Shown one piece after another: positions 12,032 to 20,985 of a DNA stretch of 64,000 bases; the first letter of the stretch is position 1; each line of letters opens with the position of its first letter. The notes under the pieces are model-generated. The model saw nothing but the letters and a program-made list of their open reading frames with translations, was not told the DNA's origin and ran no database searches. A program made the translations under genes and the position numbers. The DNA comes from Mesorhizobium sp. M1B.F.Ca.ET.045.04.1.1 (GTDB taxonomy: Bacteria; Pseudomonadota; Alphaproteobacteria; Rhizobiales; Rhizobiaceae), in the NCBI RefSeq assembly GCF_003952465.1, contig NZ_CP034448.1, positions 6,425,001 to 6,489,000 on the forward strand, written 5' to 3'.

Positions 12032-12183
12032 GCGAATCACCTGATATCGGTTGGATTTTGCAATGCAAGGGCTAGAAAAGGCGAGAGTTGGCGCGAATTA
12101 AGGCATCGCCGTCCCCAATCCAATCGCCAAATTATTCGGGGACGATCACGAATACGCGATATTGGCGACAATTTTGCAGCACG

Positions 12184-12231
12184 GCGTATGCCTTTTCCGA
12201 AACCGTCGCCCACTTTCGGAAGACATGCTCA
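12184..12231. repeat. RIME-like single palindrome (type A arm)
   Basis: Imperfect palindrome GGCGTATGCC-TTTTCCGAAA ... TTTCGGAAGACATGC, the same core as the second palindrome at 39917-39960 and 61900-61942. The TGA stop of the DUF721 gene (12229-12231, minus strand) falls at its right edge. The rest of the 12032-12228 gap shows no other feature. Confidence 0.65.
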
Positions 12232-12729
12232 TGGCCTTTTTTGTCCCAGGATGGTCGCCCCGAGCCGCTCGAGCGAGGCGCGCAAGCCATCGTCCTCGAT
12301 CTTGCCGACCGTGCGCGCCAGCTTCGATTTCTCGGCCTCGCTCAGCGGTCGAGGCGCCGGTTTGGGCCGGGCCTTTGCCGAAAGGACCGGCTTCTGCAAG
12401 ATCTTGATGCGGCCGATGGCGTTGAAGCCCAGAAAAGCGTTGACGCGGTTGATGACCTCGCCGGCCTCGTGCTGCAAATGCAGCGCCGCCATGCCTTCGC
12501 AGGCGACGATCAGCGTCGCCGGCTCGAAGGGATCGTCCTCATGCAGGCGGCGCGGCCACTGGATCTTTTCCGGACGCGAGTGGCTGGCCAGGCGCGGTCC
12601 GGCGATCTCTTCCCAGGATTGCACCAGCCCGATCGAGATGCCGGCGCGCTTCTTCAGCACCGGATCGAGGATCTCGGTCGCGAGGTCGCTCACCGGAACG
12701 GGATTGCCGAAGGGCCTTTTCCCTGCCAT
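12229..12729 (-). CDS. DUF721 (DciA-like) family protein
   Basis: 166 aa. The region DPVLKKRAGISIGLVQSWEEIAGPRLA and the following LIVACEGMAALHLQHEAGEVINRVNAFLG match the DUF721 fold, which includes the DciA family linked to loading of replicative helicase in bacteria that lack DnaC/DnaI. The C-terminal third is basic and Pro-rich (KARPKPAPRPLSEAEKSKLA). It is divergent from mutY, 32 bp apart, and followed by the dsbA-like gene. Whether this member acts as a helicase loader is inferred from the family only. Confidence 0.75.
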   Translation of the reverse strand: MAGKRPFGNPVPVSDLATEILDPVLKKRAGISIGLVQSWEEIAGPRLASHSRPEKIQWPRRLHEDDPFEPATLIVACEGMAALHLQHEAGEVINRVNAFLGFNAIGRIKILQKPVLSAKARPKPAPRPLSEAEKSKLARTVGKIEDDGLRASLERLGATILGQKRP

Positions 12730-12761
12730 GTGCGTTCTCCAATCCCCGGTTCACCCGATCA

Positions 12762-13880
12762 ATGGCACCGCAAGACCAGACCCGCAAGGCCGACAAGGCC
12801 GTATCCGGAGACAGCAGCGTCGCCGCCAGCCTGCTTGGCTGGTACGACGCGCATCACCGCGACCTGCCCTGGCGCGTGACGCCGGGCGCGTTCGCGCGGG
12901 GGACAAGGCCTGACCCTTATCGCGTCTGGCTGTCCGAGGTGATGCTGCAGCAGACCACGGTCGAGGCGGTGAAGGCCCATTTCCGCTCTTTCCTGGAAAA
13001 ATGGCCGACCGTCGAAGGGCTGGCCGCCGCGCCCGTCGAGGACGTCATGAAGGCCTGGGCCGGGCTCGGCTATTATTCCCGGGCGCGCAACCTGAAGGCC
13101 TGCGCCGACCTCGTGGCGCAGCGAGGCGGCCGCTTTCCCGACACCGAGGCCGGGCTGAAGGAATTGCCGGGGATCGGCGCCTACACGGCGGCGGCGATCG
13201 CGGCGATCGCCTTCGACCGTCCGGCCGCCGTCGTCGACGGCAATGTCGAGCGCGTCATCTCGCGGCTCTATTCGATAGAGACGCCGCTCGGCGAGGCGAA
13301 ACCCGAAATCCGCGCGCTGGTCGAGAAACTGGTGCCTGAGACGAGACCCGGCGACTTCGCCCAGGCGACGATGGACCTTGGCGCGACGATCTGCACGCCG
13401 AAGCGGCCGCGCTGCATGCTGTGCCCGCTGCGCGAGGATTGCAGCGCCATGCTCGCAGGCGACCCGGAGCGTTTTCCCGTACGCCTGCCGAAGGACGACA
13501 AGCCGCTCAGGCGCGGTGCCGCCTTCGTCGCCGAGCGCGGCGACGGCGCCATTCTGTTGCGCAAGCGGCCGGAAAAGGGCCTGCTCGGCGGCATGACGGA
13601 GGTGCCGACCACGGCCTGGACGGCGCGGGCGGACGGAGCGACCACGGAAGACGCCGCGCCCTTCCCGGCCGGCTGGCGACGCGCCGGGCGGATTGGCCAT
13701 GTCTTCACCCATTTCGCGCTCGAACTCGACGTCTTCCATGCCCACATCGAGGGTGGTGCCCCGGATGGGCATTTCTGGTCGCTGGCCCATGAAATTTCCG
13801 GTGAAGCGCTGCCAACCGTCATGAAAAAGGTAATCGAGGCGGCGATACCGGGCGCGACCAGGAAACAACGCGCTCATTGA
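12762..13880 (+). CDS. mutY: A/G-specific adenine glycosylase
   Basis: 372 aa. It removes adenine mispaired with 8-oxoguanine. The helix-hairpin-helix and catalytic region is present (MLQQTTVEAVKAHF, then LPGIGAYTAAAIAAIAFDRP with the downstream VVDGNVERV Asp), followed by the four-cysteine [4Fe-4S] motif CTPKRPRCMLCPLREDC and a C-terminal NUDIX-like 8-oxoG recognition domain (GAILLRKRPEKGLLGGMTEVP). The start codon lies just upstream of the conserved core. It is followed after 10 bp by a HAD hydrolase gene on the same strand, so the two are probably co-transcribed. Confidence 0.96.
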   Translation: MAPQDQTRKADKAVSGDSSVAASLLGWYDAHHRDLPWRVTPGAFARGTRPDPYRVWLSEVMLQQTTVEAVKAHFRSFLEKWPTVEGLAAAPVEDVMKAWAGLGYYSRARNLKACADLVAQRGGRFPDTEAGLKELPGIGAYTAAAIAAIAFDRPAAVVDGNVERVISRLYSIETPLGEAKPEIRALVEKLVPETRPGDFAQATMDLGATICTPKRPRCMLCPLREDCSAMLAGDPERFPVRLPKDDKPLRRGAAFVAERGDGAILLRKRPEKGLLGGMTEVPTTAWTARADGATTEDAAPFPAGWRRAGRIGHVFTHFALELDVFHAHIEGGAPDGHFWSLAHEISGEALPTVMKKVIEAAIPGATRKQRAH

Positions 13881-13890
13881 AAGGACAGGC

Positions 13891-14502
13891 ATGACCGAAA
13901 TCCGCCACATCGTCTTCGACATCGGCAGGGTGCTGCTACACTATGACCCGAATATCCCGTTCAGCCGCCTCATTCCGGATGCCGAGGAGCGCAAGTGGTT
14001 CTTCGACAACGTCTGCACGCATGACTGGAACATCGAGCAGGATCGCGGCCGCACATGGCAAGAAGCGGAAGCGCTGCTGATTGCCGAGTACCCCGCTCAC
14101 GCGGAAAACATCCGCAATTTCCGCCGCCATTGGCATGAGATGGTGCCGCATGCCTATGAGGACAGCGTCGCCATCATGCTCGGCCTGATCGAGACCGGCC
14201 ACGATGTGACCTTGCTGACCAACTTCGCCGCCGACACGCTTGCCGAAGCCAGGCAGCGCTTCGACTTTCTCAGCCGACCGCGCGGCGTCACGGTGTCGGC
14301 AGACATCCGCCAGATCAAGCCCGACCGCGCCATCTACGATCATCACGTGGCCGCGTTCGGCCTTGAGCCATCGGCTACGCTGTTCATCGACGACAGCCAA
14401 AAGAATGTCGACGGCGCCAAGGCCGCCGGCTGGCAGGCGGTGCTGTTCACCGACGCCAAGACGCTTAAAGCGGACCTTGAGCGGTTCGGGATTGCGGCCT
14501 GA
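13891..14502 (+). CDS. HAD-superfamily (IA, YihX-like) hydrolase
   Basis: 203 aa. Motif I is FDIGRVLLHYD: the nucleophile Asp is present but the usual second Asp is Gly, as in the FDxGxVL subgroup that includes YihX-type enzymes. Motif II is LLTNFA, the motif III Lys sits in QIKPDRAIYDHH, and motif IV is LFIDDSQKNVDGAKAAGW. It is probably a small-molecule phosphatase or dehalogenase-type hydrolase, cytoplasmic, substrate unknown. It is transcribed with mutY (10-bp gap). A strong perfect inverted repeat lies 35 bp after the stop, between this gene and the convergent ccrM. Confidence 0.82.
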   Translation: MTEIRHIVFDIGRVLLHYDPNIPFSRLIPDAEERKWFFDNVCTHDWNIEQDRGRTWQEAEALLIAEYPAHAENIRNFRRHWHEMVPHAYEDSVAIMLGLIETGHDVTLLTNFAADTLAEARQRFDFLSRPRGVTVSADIRQIKPDRAIYDHHVAAFGLEPSATLFIDDSQKNVDGAKAAGWQAVLFTDAKTLKADLERFGIAA

Positions 14503-14536
14503 TCTGAATCGCTTGAGGCGATCCGTTGAAGTCTTG

Positions 14537-14586
14537 ATTCAAGAGCGGTTCGGCGATTCCATGGGATCGCCGAACCGCTCTTGAAT
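14537..14586. terminator. Perfect 20-bp inverted repeat, possible bidirectional terminator
   Basis: Left arm 14537-14556 (ATTCAAGAGCGGTTCGGCGA) is exactly complementary to right arm 14567-14586, with a 10-nt centre. It lies between the stop codons of the convergent HAD and ccrM genes. There is no long T run, so a terminator role is inferred from position and stem strength. Two GANTC sites (14537 region and 14555 region) lie in it. Confidence 0.55.
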
Positions 14587-14650
14587 ATTGTTCTTCCGTA
14601 ATTCCGGACGGAAAACCGCCGTGCACTTTTCCTGGAATTGCTCTGGCGGA

Positions 14651-15784
14651 TCAGGCCCCTGCCCGCTCCATGCCGAGACGGGCAATACGGCGCAATTCAT
14701 CGATCGGGGTGAGGCCGCCGCTGCGCTCATAATGCCAGAAGGTCCAGCCGTTGCAGGCATCCAGCCCCTGCACCTCGGCGCCGATCTTGTGGATCGAGCC
14801 GGCGCTGTCGCCGATGGCCAGCGTGCCGTCGGCGCGCACCTTTGCGGCCCATCGCTTCTTGGCGTCGTAGAGCGTGGCGCCCGGGGCCATCAGGCCGGTA
14901 TCGATCAGGCTGATGAAGGCGACGCGCGGCTCGGCGCGCTTGCCGGAAAGCACGGTGAGATCGGCGTCCTCCAGCGGACGAACGGCCGCGATGCGCTCAT
15001 TGGCGGCGTCGATATAGGCCTGCTCGCGCTCGATGCCGACGAAATGGCGGCCGAGGCGCTTGGCGACGGCGCCCGTGGTGCCGGAGCCGAAGAAGGGATC
15101 GAGCACAACATCGCCCGGCTTGGTCGAAGCCATCATGATGCGGGCAAGCAGCGCTTCCGGCTTCTGCGTCGGATGCAGCTTGTTGCCGTTGTCGTCCTTC
15201 AGGCGCTCGCCGCCGGTGCAGATCGGGAACAGCCAGTCGGAGCGCATTTGCAGATCGTCGTTCGAGGCCTTCAGCGCTTCGTAGTTGAAGGTGTAGCTTT
15301 TGCCCTTCTGGTCGCGCGAGGCCCAGATCATCGTCTCATGCGCATTCTGGAAACGGCGGCCGCGGAAGTTCGGCATCGGGTTGGTCTTGCGCCAGACGAC
15401 GTCGTTCAGGATCCAGAAGCCGAGGTCCTGCATGCGGGCGCCAACGCGAAAAATGTTGTGATAGGAACCGATGACCCAGATCGTGCCGTTGGGCTTCAGC
15501 ACGCGGCGCGCCGCCAGCAGCCAGGCGCGGGTGAAGGCGTCATAGGCCTCAAAGCTCTCGAACCGGTCCCAGTCGTCGTCGACGGCGTCGACCTTGGACT
15601 GGTCGGGCCGGTGCAGGTCGCCGTCGAGCTGCAAATTGTAGGGCGGGTCGGCGAAGATGACGTCGATCGACTTTTCCGGCAGCCTGTCGAGGGCCGCGAC
15701 GCAGTCGCCTTTCAGGATCGTGTCCAGCCATTCGGACGGCTGGGGAGCGTGGGAAAGCTCGTCGAGAAGACGCACGGCAGACAT
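14651..15784 (-). CDS. ccrM: CcrM-type cell-cycle DNA adenine methyltransferase (GANTC)
   Basis: 377 aa. Beta-class N6-adenine methyltransferase: catalytic DPPYNLQLDGDL (46-57), conserved WVIGSYHNIFR and VWRKTNPMPNFRGRRFQNAHE, then the SAM motif DPFFGSGTTGAVAKRLGR, and the C-terminal extension with GSIHKIGAEVQGLDACNGW characteristic of alphaproteobacterial CcrM. It methylates GANTC late in the cell cycle. Start set at the ATG giving MSAVRLLDELSHA; a TTG four codons upstream is possible. There is no restriction gene beside it, which fits an orphan regulatory methylase. Confidence 0.95.
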   Translation of the reverse strand: MSAVRLLDELSHAPQPSEWLDTILKGDCVAALDRLPEKSIDVIFADPPYNLQLDGDLHRPDQSKVDAVDDDWDRFESFEAYDAFTRAWLLAARRVLKPNGTIWVIGSYHNIFRVGARMQDLGFWILNDVVWRKTNPMPNFRGRRFQNAHETMIWASRDQKGKSYTFNYEALKASNDDLQMRSDWLFPICTGGERLKDDNGNKLHPTQKPEALLARIMMASTKPGDVVLDPFFGSGTTGAVAKRLGRHFVGIEREQAYIDAANERIAAVRPLEDADLTVLSGKRAEPRVAFISLIDTGLMAPGATLYDAKKRWAAKVRADGTLAIGDSAGSIHKIGAEVQGLDACNGWTFWHYERSGGLTPIDELRRIARLGMERAGA

Positions 15785-15919
15785 CGAAACACCCAAAGCA
15801 CGCGTTACGGTTTACTGGCTGTTATGGTTACCGATCAGCGTAAACATTCGGTGAAGGCCGAGCGAGCCTGCGCCGGCGGTTTGCGAAGACCGGCCCATTG
15901 GTGTATGCCGCGCCGCCTA

Positions 15920-16033
15920 GAGCCGGATGATTTCAGGTCTGTTCGACTTGAAATCTGAATCCGGCTCCAAATCAAAGAAATAGAGCATGATGTCGTCCGA
16001 AAACCGCTCCACACTTTTCGGCATCATGCTCTA
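15920..16033. repeat. RIME-like double-palindrome element (type B)
   Basis: First palindrome 15920-15967 (GAGCCGGAT ... ATCCGGCTC, with GAATC inside), second palindrome 15982-16032 (AGAGCATGATG ... CATCATGCTCT). The second is nearly identical to the reverse complement of 29683-29733: one mismatch in 51 positions by eye. It sits just upstream of the HAD gene starting at 16074. Confidence 0.85.
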
Positions 16034-16073
16034 AGCCAGTCAGGCCATGTTCCCTGCCAATTTCCGGATTGCC

Positions 16074-16763
16074 ATGCCCCAGCCAGACCTTGTCATCTTC
16101 GATTGCGACGGCGTGCTCGTCGATTCCGAAATCGTCGCCGCGCGCGTCGAGGCCGAGCTTCTGACGTCGGCCGGGTTCGAGATCTCGGCGGAGGAGATTT
16201 TCGAGACCTATGCCGGGCTGACCTTCAAGGACATCATGCTGCGGCTCGAAGAGAAGTCCCACATTCCGTTCCAGGCCTCGCTGATCGACCGCGCCGAGGA
16301 GCTCGTCGACCGCAAGCTGCGCGCCGACGTGCGCGTCATCGACGGCGCCCACGAGGCGGTGGCGGCCGTCACCGCGCCGCGCGCCGTCTGCTCCAATTCC
16401 CGCACCGAGCGGATCGAGTTCATGCTGGAGAAGGTGCGGCTTTTGCCGTTCTTCGCCGGCCGCATCTTTTCAGGGCTCGACATCCCCAGCAAGAAGACAA
16501 AGCCGGCGCCGGACGTGTTCCTCTATGCCGCCGAAAAGCTGGGCGCCAACCCGAAGAACACTTTCGTCATCGAGGATTCCGTGCACGGCGTCACCGGCGC
16601 CAGGGCGGCCGGCATGCGCGTCATCGGCTTCACCGGCGCCGGACACAGCTATCCCGGCCATGCCGACGCGCTGACCGAAGCCGGCGCCGAGACGGTCATC
16701 CGCCGCTGGGCGGAGCTGAACAGCACGATCGCGGCTTTGTCGGAATGGTCGGAAGACGCTTAG
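16074..16763 (+). CDS. HAD-IA phosphatase (phosphoglycolate phosphatase/YqaB-like)
   Basis: 229 aa from the ATG at 16074 (MPQPDLVIFDCDGVLVDSE); an ATG nine codons upstream (16047) is an alternative. Motif I FDCDGVLVDSE carries both Asp residues, motif II is VCSNS, the motif III Lys is in KKTKPAPDVFLYA, and motif IV is FVIEDSVHGVTGARAAG. An alpha-helical cap occupies residues ~18-80. Subfamily IA enzymes of this type dephosphorylate small sugar or polyol phosphates; the substrate cannot be told. It is convergent with the downstream lipoprotein gene, 30 bp away. Confidence 0.87.
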   Translation: MPQPDLVIFDCDGVLVDSEIVAARVEAELLTSAGFEISAEEIFETYAGLTFKDIMLRLEEKSHIPFQASLIDRAEELVDRKLRADVRVIDGAHEAVAAVTAPRAVCSNSRTERIEFMLEKVRLLPFFAGRIFSGLDIPSKKTKPAPDVFLYAAEKLGANPKNTFVIEDSVHGVTGARAAGMRVIGFTGAGHSYPGHADALTEAGAETVIRRWAELNSTIAALSEWSEDA

Positions 16764-16793
16764 GGTTCGTTGGAAACTCTAGCTAACCCTCGG

Positions 16794-17537
16794 CTAGTTC
16801 GTCGCCGCTGCGGCGACCCGCTTCTTCCTTTTGCCCTTCGACTTGTCCGTGACTGCCGGCGCGTTCTCGTCATAGCCGGCATAGGCCTGGTAGTCGGTCG
16901 CGCTGGGCTCCGGCACCACGACATTGGCGTCTGTGAAGACGAACTGCGTGGCCGCAGACGGGTCGGTGACCTGCACCTGGTACTGGTGGAGCTGCGAATA
17001 GAGCACGTCAGGCCCGTGCTGGACCGCGACGCGGATCGGCATGGTGACGGTGCCCGGCGCGAACATCGGGCCTGGCACGACCTTGCCGGCGACCGCGATC
17101 TTCATTGTCAGTTGGCCGTTTTCGTGTGTGCAGTCGCGCGTCACGTCGGTAATCGAGGCCTGGTAGATGACCTTGGCGGGATCGCGATTGGGATCGACCG
17201 GCGCGCCGTCGGGTCCGGTCTGCGCGGCCGCGGCGGCTGCCGCGTCGGCGTCCGCGGCAGCGTCAGCCTTCTTTTTCTTCGGCTTGGCGGCCGTGCCCTT
17301 GGCGTAGGTGTTGAAGAAGGCGGTGCCGTCGCGCAGCGTCACCTTCGGGCAGTAGGCGCGCAGCTGGCTGGCGAGCACCTTGGGGTCCTGCGGCGGCGGC
17401 GGCGCGGTCGGGTCCTTCTTGCCGAAGCCGAAGTTCAGAATGCCGTTGTCGCTCGATTGGCAGCCGGCGGCGGCAAGCATAAAGCCGGCAAGCGCCAGAC
17501 CCGCGACAAAACGACGGTTGACCGAATTAAACGCCAT
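16794..17537 (-). CDS. Conserved rhizobial outer-membrane/periplasmic lipoprotein, function unknown
   Basis: 247 aa. Lipoprotein signal with lipobox AAAGC (Cys26), then SSDNGILNFGFGKKDP and a Pro-rich stretch. A low-complexity Ala/Asp/Lys segment (PKKKKADAAADADAAAAAAA, ~89-108) separates it from a beta-rich C-terminal domain (VIYQASITDVTRDC ... TMPIRVAVQHGPDVLYSQLH). The C-terminus is strongly basic (KGKRKKRVAAAATN). I do not recognise a named family. It is divergent from thrC with a 128-bp gap and convergent with the HAD gene. Confidence 0.75.
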   Translation of the reverse strand: MAFNSVNRRFVAGLALAGFMLAAAGCQSSDNGILNFGFGKKDPTAPPPPQDPKVLASQLRAYCPKVTLRDGTAFFNTYAKGTAAKPKKKKADAAADADAAAAAAAQTGPDGAPVDPNRDPAKVIYQASITDVTRDCTHENGQLTMKIAVAGKVVPGPMFAPGTVTMPIRVAVQHGPDVLYSQLHQYQVQVTDPSAATQFVFTDANVVVPEPSATDYQAYAGYDENAPAVTDKSKGKRKKRVAAAATN

Positions 17538-17665
17538 GAACTGCTCTTCCCTCTCACAAAGCCGGTGACGTATATCAACGCCACGGCAAAAATGCGACTG
17601 AGCCGGCTCGGAAAATTAAGCAATTTGCCGTGGATGACGCGGCCGGCAGCAATGGGTCTTTTACG

Positions 17666-19063
17666 ATGCAATATGTGAGTACCCGCGGGGATGCGCCCAT
17701 GCTTGGATTTTCCGACGCGGTGCTGGCCGGTCTGGCGCGCGACGGCGGGCTTTACGTGCCGCGCGAGTGGCCGCAATTTTCGGCCGCCGACATCCGCGCC
17801 ATGCGCGGCCTCGCCTATCCCGACCTTGCCATCCGCGTGCTCACGCCCTTCCTCGGCGGCGAGATCGCGGCACCCGTCTTCGAGCGGCTGGTGCGCGAGG
17901 CCTATGCGACTTTCCGGCACGATGCGGTGTGCCCGCTGGTGCAGACCGGCGCCAACAGCTTCGTCCTCGAGCTCTTCCACGGCCCGACGCTCGCCTTCAA
18001 GGACGTGGCGATGCAGCTGCTGGCGCGGCTGATGGACCATGTGCTTGCCGAACGGGGCCAGCGCGCCACCATCGTCGGCGCCACCTCCGGCGACACCGGC
18101 GGCGCGGCAATAGATGCCTTCGCCGGCCGCGACCGCACCGACATCTTCATCCTTTTCCCCAACGGCAAGGTCTCGCCGGTGCAGCAGCGGCAGATGACGA
18201 CGTCGGCTGCTACGAACGTCCATGCGCTGTCGATCGAAGGCAATTTCGACGATTGCCAGGGCCTGGTGAAGGACATGTTCAACGACCACGCCTTCCGCGA
18301 CCGTGTGTCGCTGTCGGGCGTCAATTCGATCAACTGGGCCCGCATCATGGCCCAGATCGTCTATTACTTCTCCTCGGCGCTGTCGCTCGGCGCGCCCGAG
18401 CGGCCGGTGTCCTTCACCGTGCCGACCGGCAATTTCGGCGACATTTTCGCAGGCTACGCCGCCAAGCGCATGGGGCTGCCGGTCGAGCGGCTGATCATCG
18501 CCACCAACGACAACGACATATTGGCGCGCACGCTGTCGAGCGGCGAATATCGCACCAAGGGCGTGTTCGCCACCACTTCGCCGTCGATGGACATCCAGGT
18601 GTCGTCGAACTTCGAGCGCCTGCTGTTCGAGGCAGCTAGCCGCGATGCCGCAACGGTCAGGCGCTACATGAACGGGCTGAAGCAATCCGGCGCCTTCACC
18701 ATCGAGGCCGGCGAAATGGCGAGGATCCGCGCCGAGTTCGACGCCGGCCGCGCCAGCGTCGACGAGGTCGCCGCAACCATCCGCAAGATGCTTGAAAAAA
18801 CCAGCTATCTGCTCGATCCGCATACGGCCGCCGCCGTGCATGTGGCGGCCTCTCACGATTCCGGCACTGTCCCCATGGTGGTGCTCGGAACCGCGCATCC
18901 GGCGAAGTTCCCGGCAGCGGTCGAGGCTGCCAGCGGCATTTCACCTGCCCTGCCCGCATGGCTAGGTGGCTTGATGACAGCCGACGAAAAATACACGATA
19001 CTTCCATCCGAGCTGAAAATGGTGGAAGATTACGTGAGCCGCCACACGCGGGCGGCCCGTTAG
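17666..19063 (+). CDS. thrC: Threonine synthase
   Basis: 465 aa. PLP enzyme converting O-phosphohomoserine to threonine. Family N-terminus MQYVSTRGDAPMLGFSDAVLAGLARDGGLYVP, PLP lysine in FHGPTLAFKDVAMQLL, the phosphate-binding loop ATSGDTGGAAI, and TVPTGNFGDIFAGY further on. Start set at the ATG giving MQYVSTRG; the frame opens 12 codons earlier without similarity. Together with thrB (27681-28643) it covers the last two threonine steps, although the two genes are 8.6 kb apart. It is followed after 14 bp by an M16 peptidase gene. Confidence 0.96.
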   Translation: MQYVSTRGDAPMLGFSDAVLAGLARDGGLYVPREWPQFSAADIRAMRGLAYPDLAIRVLTPFLGGEIAAPVFERLVREAYATFRHDAVCPLVQTGANSFVLELFHGPTLAFKDVAMQLLARLMDHVLAERGQRATIVGATSGDTGGAAIDAFAGRDRTDIFILFPNGKVSPVQQRQMTTSAATNVHALSIEGNFDDCQGLVKDMFNDHAFRDRVSLSGVNSINWARIMAQIVYYFSSALSLGAPERPVSFTVPTGNFGDIFAGYAAKRMGLPVERLIIATNDNDILARTLSSGEYRTKGVFATTSPSMDIQVSSNFERLLFEAASRDAATVRRYMNGLKQSGAFTIEAGEMARIRAEFDAGRASVDEVAATIRKMLEKTSYLLDPHTAAAVHVAASHDSGTVPMVVLGTAHPAKFPAAVEAASGISPALPAWLGGLMTADEKYTILPSELKMVEDYVSRHTRAAR

Positions 19064-19077
19064 GGAGTAGTTGCCAT

Positions 19078-20370
19078 ATGGGTGTTGAGGTAAGCCGTCT
19101 GTCGAACGGCCTGACAGTCGCCACCGAAACCCTTCCAAGTCTCGAATCCGTTGCCCTTGGTGCCTGGGTAAAGTCGGGCGCCCGCAATGAACGCGATGAA
19201 GAGCATGGCATGGCCCATCTGCTCGAGCATATGGCGTTCAAGGGAACGAAGCGGCGCAGCGCCTTCCAGATCGCCTCGGAAATCGAGAATGTCGGCGGCG
19301 AGATCAACGCCGCCACCAGCGTCGAAACGACCTCCTACTACGCCAGGGTGCTCTCCGACGACGTGCCGCTGGCCGTCGATATCCTGGCCGACATCCTGCA
19401 GGAATCGGAATTCGACCCCGAGGAGCTGGAGCGCGAGCAGCATGTGATCCTGCAGGAGATCGGCGCCGCGCACGACACACCCGACGACATCGTCTTCGAC
19501 CGTTTCACCGAAACCGCCTTCCGCCACCAGACCATCGGCCGCTCGATCCTCGGCACGCCGGAGACGGTCAAATCCTTCACCTCCAGGCAGTTGCACGATT
19601 TCATCGAACGGCAGTACGGCGCCGAGCGCATGGTGATCGTGGCCGCCGGTGACATCAAGCACGACAATTTCGTGCGTGAGGTCGAAAAACAGCTCGGCGG
19701 CTTCCGCGCCAAGGCCTCCAGCAACATTCCGCAATATGCGCAATATGTCGGCGGCGACTTCCGTGAGGACCGCGACCTGATGGACGCGCAGATCGTGCTC
19801 GGCTTCGAGGGCCGCGCCTATCATGTGCGCGACTTCTACGCCTCGCAGGTGCTGTCGATGATCCTCGGCGGCGGCATGTCGTCGCGGCTGTTCCAGGAAG
19901 TGCGCGAGAAGCGCGGCCTGTGCTATTCGGTCTATGCCTTCCACTGGGGCTTCTCCGACACCGGCATTTTCGGCGTGCACGCCGCGACCGGGCAGAGCGA
20001 TATCGCCAAGCTGGTGCCGGTGATCATCGACGAATTGCAGAAGGCCGGCGAAAGCATCCAGCAGGAAGAGCTCGACCGGGCGCGCGCGCAATATCGCGCC
20101 GGCCTGATCATGTCGGCCGAGAGCCCGGCAAGCCGCGCCTCGCAGATCGCCAGGCAGCTGCTCCTGTTCGGGCGGCCGATCGCCAAGGAGGAGCTGATGG
20201 AGCGGCTGGCGGCGCTGACCGTCGACCGGCTGACCGACCTCTCCTCGCGGCTGTTCTCGACCAAGCCAACGCTGACTGCGGTCGGCCCCGTCGGCACGCT
20301 GGCGCCCTACGAGGCGATCCTCGATTCGCTTGCGGGTCCGCAGACGACGGCCCGCAGGCTCGCCGTCTAA
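19078..20370 (+). CDS. M16 family zinc metallopeptidase (mitochondrial-processing-peptidase-like)
   Basis: 430 aa. The inverted zinc motif HLLEH is at 47-51, with the downstream Glu region REQHVILQEIG, so this is a catalytically complete M16B peptidase. The C-terminal half has the family's R/Y signature (GGGMSSRLFQEVREKRGLCY). M16B enzymes related to the mitochondrial processing peptidase degrade or trim small peptides; the native substrate here is unknown. A ribosome site GGGAG lies 10-11 nt before the ATG. The thrC-M16-acetyltransferase-GGDEF/EAL string is tightly spaced on one strand and looks like one transcription unit. Confidence 0.93.
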   Translation: MGVEVSRLSNGLTVATETLPSLESVALGAWVKSGARNERDEEHGMAHLLEHMAFKGTKRRSAFQIASEIENVGGEINAATSVETTSYYARVLSDDVPLAVDILADILQESEFDPEELEREQHVILQEIGAAHDTPDDIVFDRFTETAFRHQTIGRSILGTPETVKSFTSRQLHDFIERQYGAERMVIVAAGDIKHDNFVREVEKQLGGFRAKASSNIPQYAQYVGGDFREDRDLMDAQIVLGFEGRAYHVRDFYASQVLSMILGGGMSSRLFQEVREKRGLCYSVYAFHWGFSDTGIFGVHAATGQSDIAKLVPVIIDELQKAGESIQQEELDRARAQYRAGLIMSAESPASRASQIARQLLLFGRPIAKEELMERLAALTVDRLTDLSSRLFSTKPTLTAVGPVGTLAPYEAILDSLAGPQTTARRLAV

Positions 20371-20385
20371 ACTTCGTCACGCGCC

Positions 20386-20982
20386 ATGTTCGCGCTCCCT
20401 TTCTTTCGCCGCGACCTGCCGGCACTGAAGGGCGAAAAGGTCACGCTGCGCGTGCCGCTGACCAACGACTACCGCGAATGGTCGACGCTGCGCGGCGAAA
20501 GCCGCGCCTTCCTGGAGCCATGGGAGCCGCGCTGGCAACCGGACGAGCTCGACCGCACCGCCTGGCGGCTGCGCATCGGCCGCTACCGCGAGGATTATGC
20601 GCAAGGCACGGCCATCGCCTTCTTCATCTTCGAGAAGTCCAGCGGCAAGCTGGCCGGCGGCATCACGCTCGGCAACATCCGCCACGGCGTCGCGCAAAGC
20701 GGCCACATCGGCTACTGGATCGGCGAGCGCTTCGGCGGCCGCGGGCTGATGACCGACGCCGTCAAGCTGGTGTCGCGTTTTGCGTTCGATACGCTGAGGT
20801 TGCACCGGATCGAGGCTGCCTGTATTCCCGAAAACGCCCGATCGATCCGCGTGCTTGAAAAAGCCGGATTCCGGCGCGAAGGACTTTTGCGATCCTACCT
20901 CAGGATCAACGGCGTCTGGCAGGATCACTACCTCTACGCCCGGATCGCGGACGATCCGCCGGGTGATGGAACGAAGGGCTGA
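20386..20982 (+). CDS. GNAT acetyltransferase, RimJ/RimL type
   Basis: 198 aa. GNAT fold with LRVPLTNDYREW at the N-terminus, the acetyl-CoA loop IGERFGGRGLMTDAV, and the typical C-terminal signature LHRIEAACIPENARSIRVLE followed by AGFRREGLLRSYLRINGVW. This matches the RimJ family, which acetylates N-terminal residues of ribosomal protein S5 (RimJ) and related targets. The target here is inferred. It starts 15 bp after the M16 peptidase gene and ends 3 bp before the next gene. Confidence 0.88.
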   Translation: MFALPFFRRDLPALKGEKVTLRVPLTNDYREWSTLRGESRAFLEPWEPRWQPDELDRTAWRLRIGRYREDYAQGTAIAFFIFEKSSGKLAGGITLGNIRHGVAQSGHIGYWIGERFGGRGLMTDAVKLVSRFAFDTLRLHRIEAACIPENARSIRVLEKAGFRREGLLRSYLRINGVWQDHYLYARIADDPPGDGTKG

Positions 20983-20985
20983 TAT

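Noticed and set aside
14588..15958. 456-aa open frame on the plus strand
   Set aside because: Antisense to ccrM, which is unmistakable.
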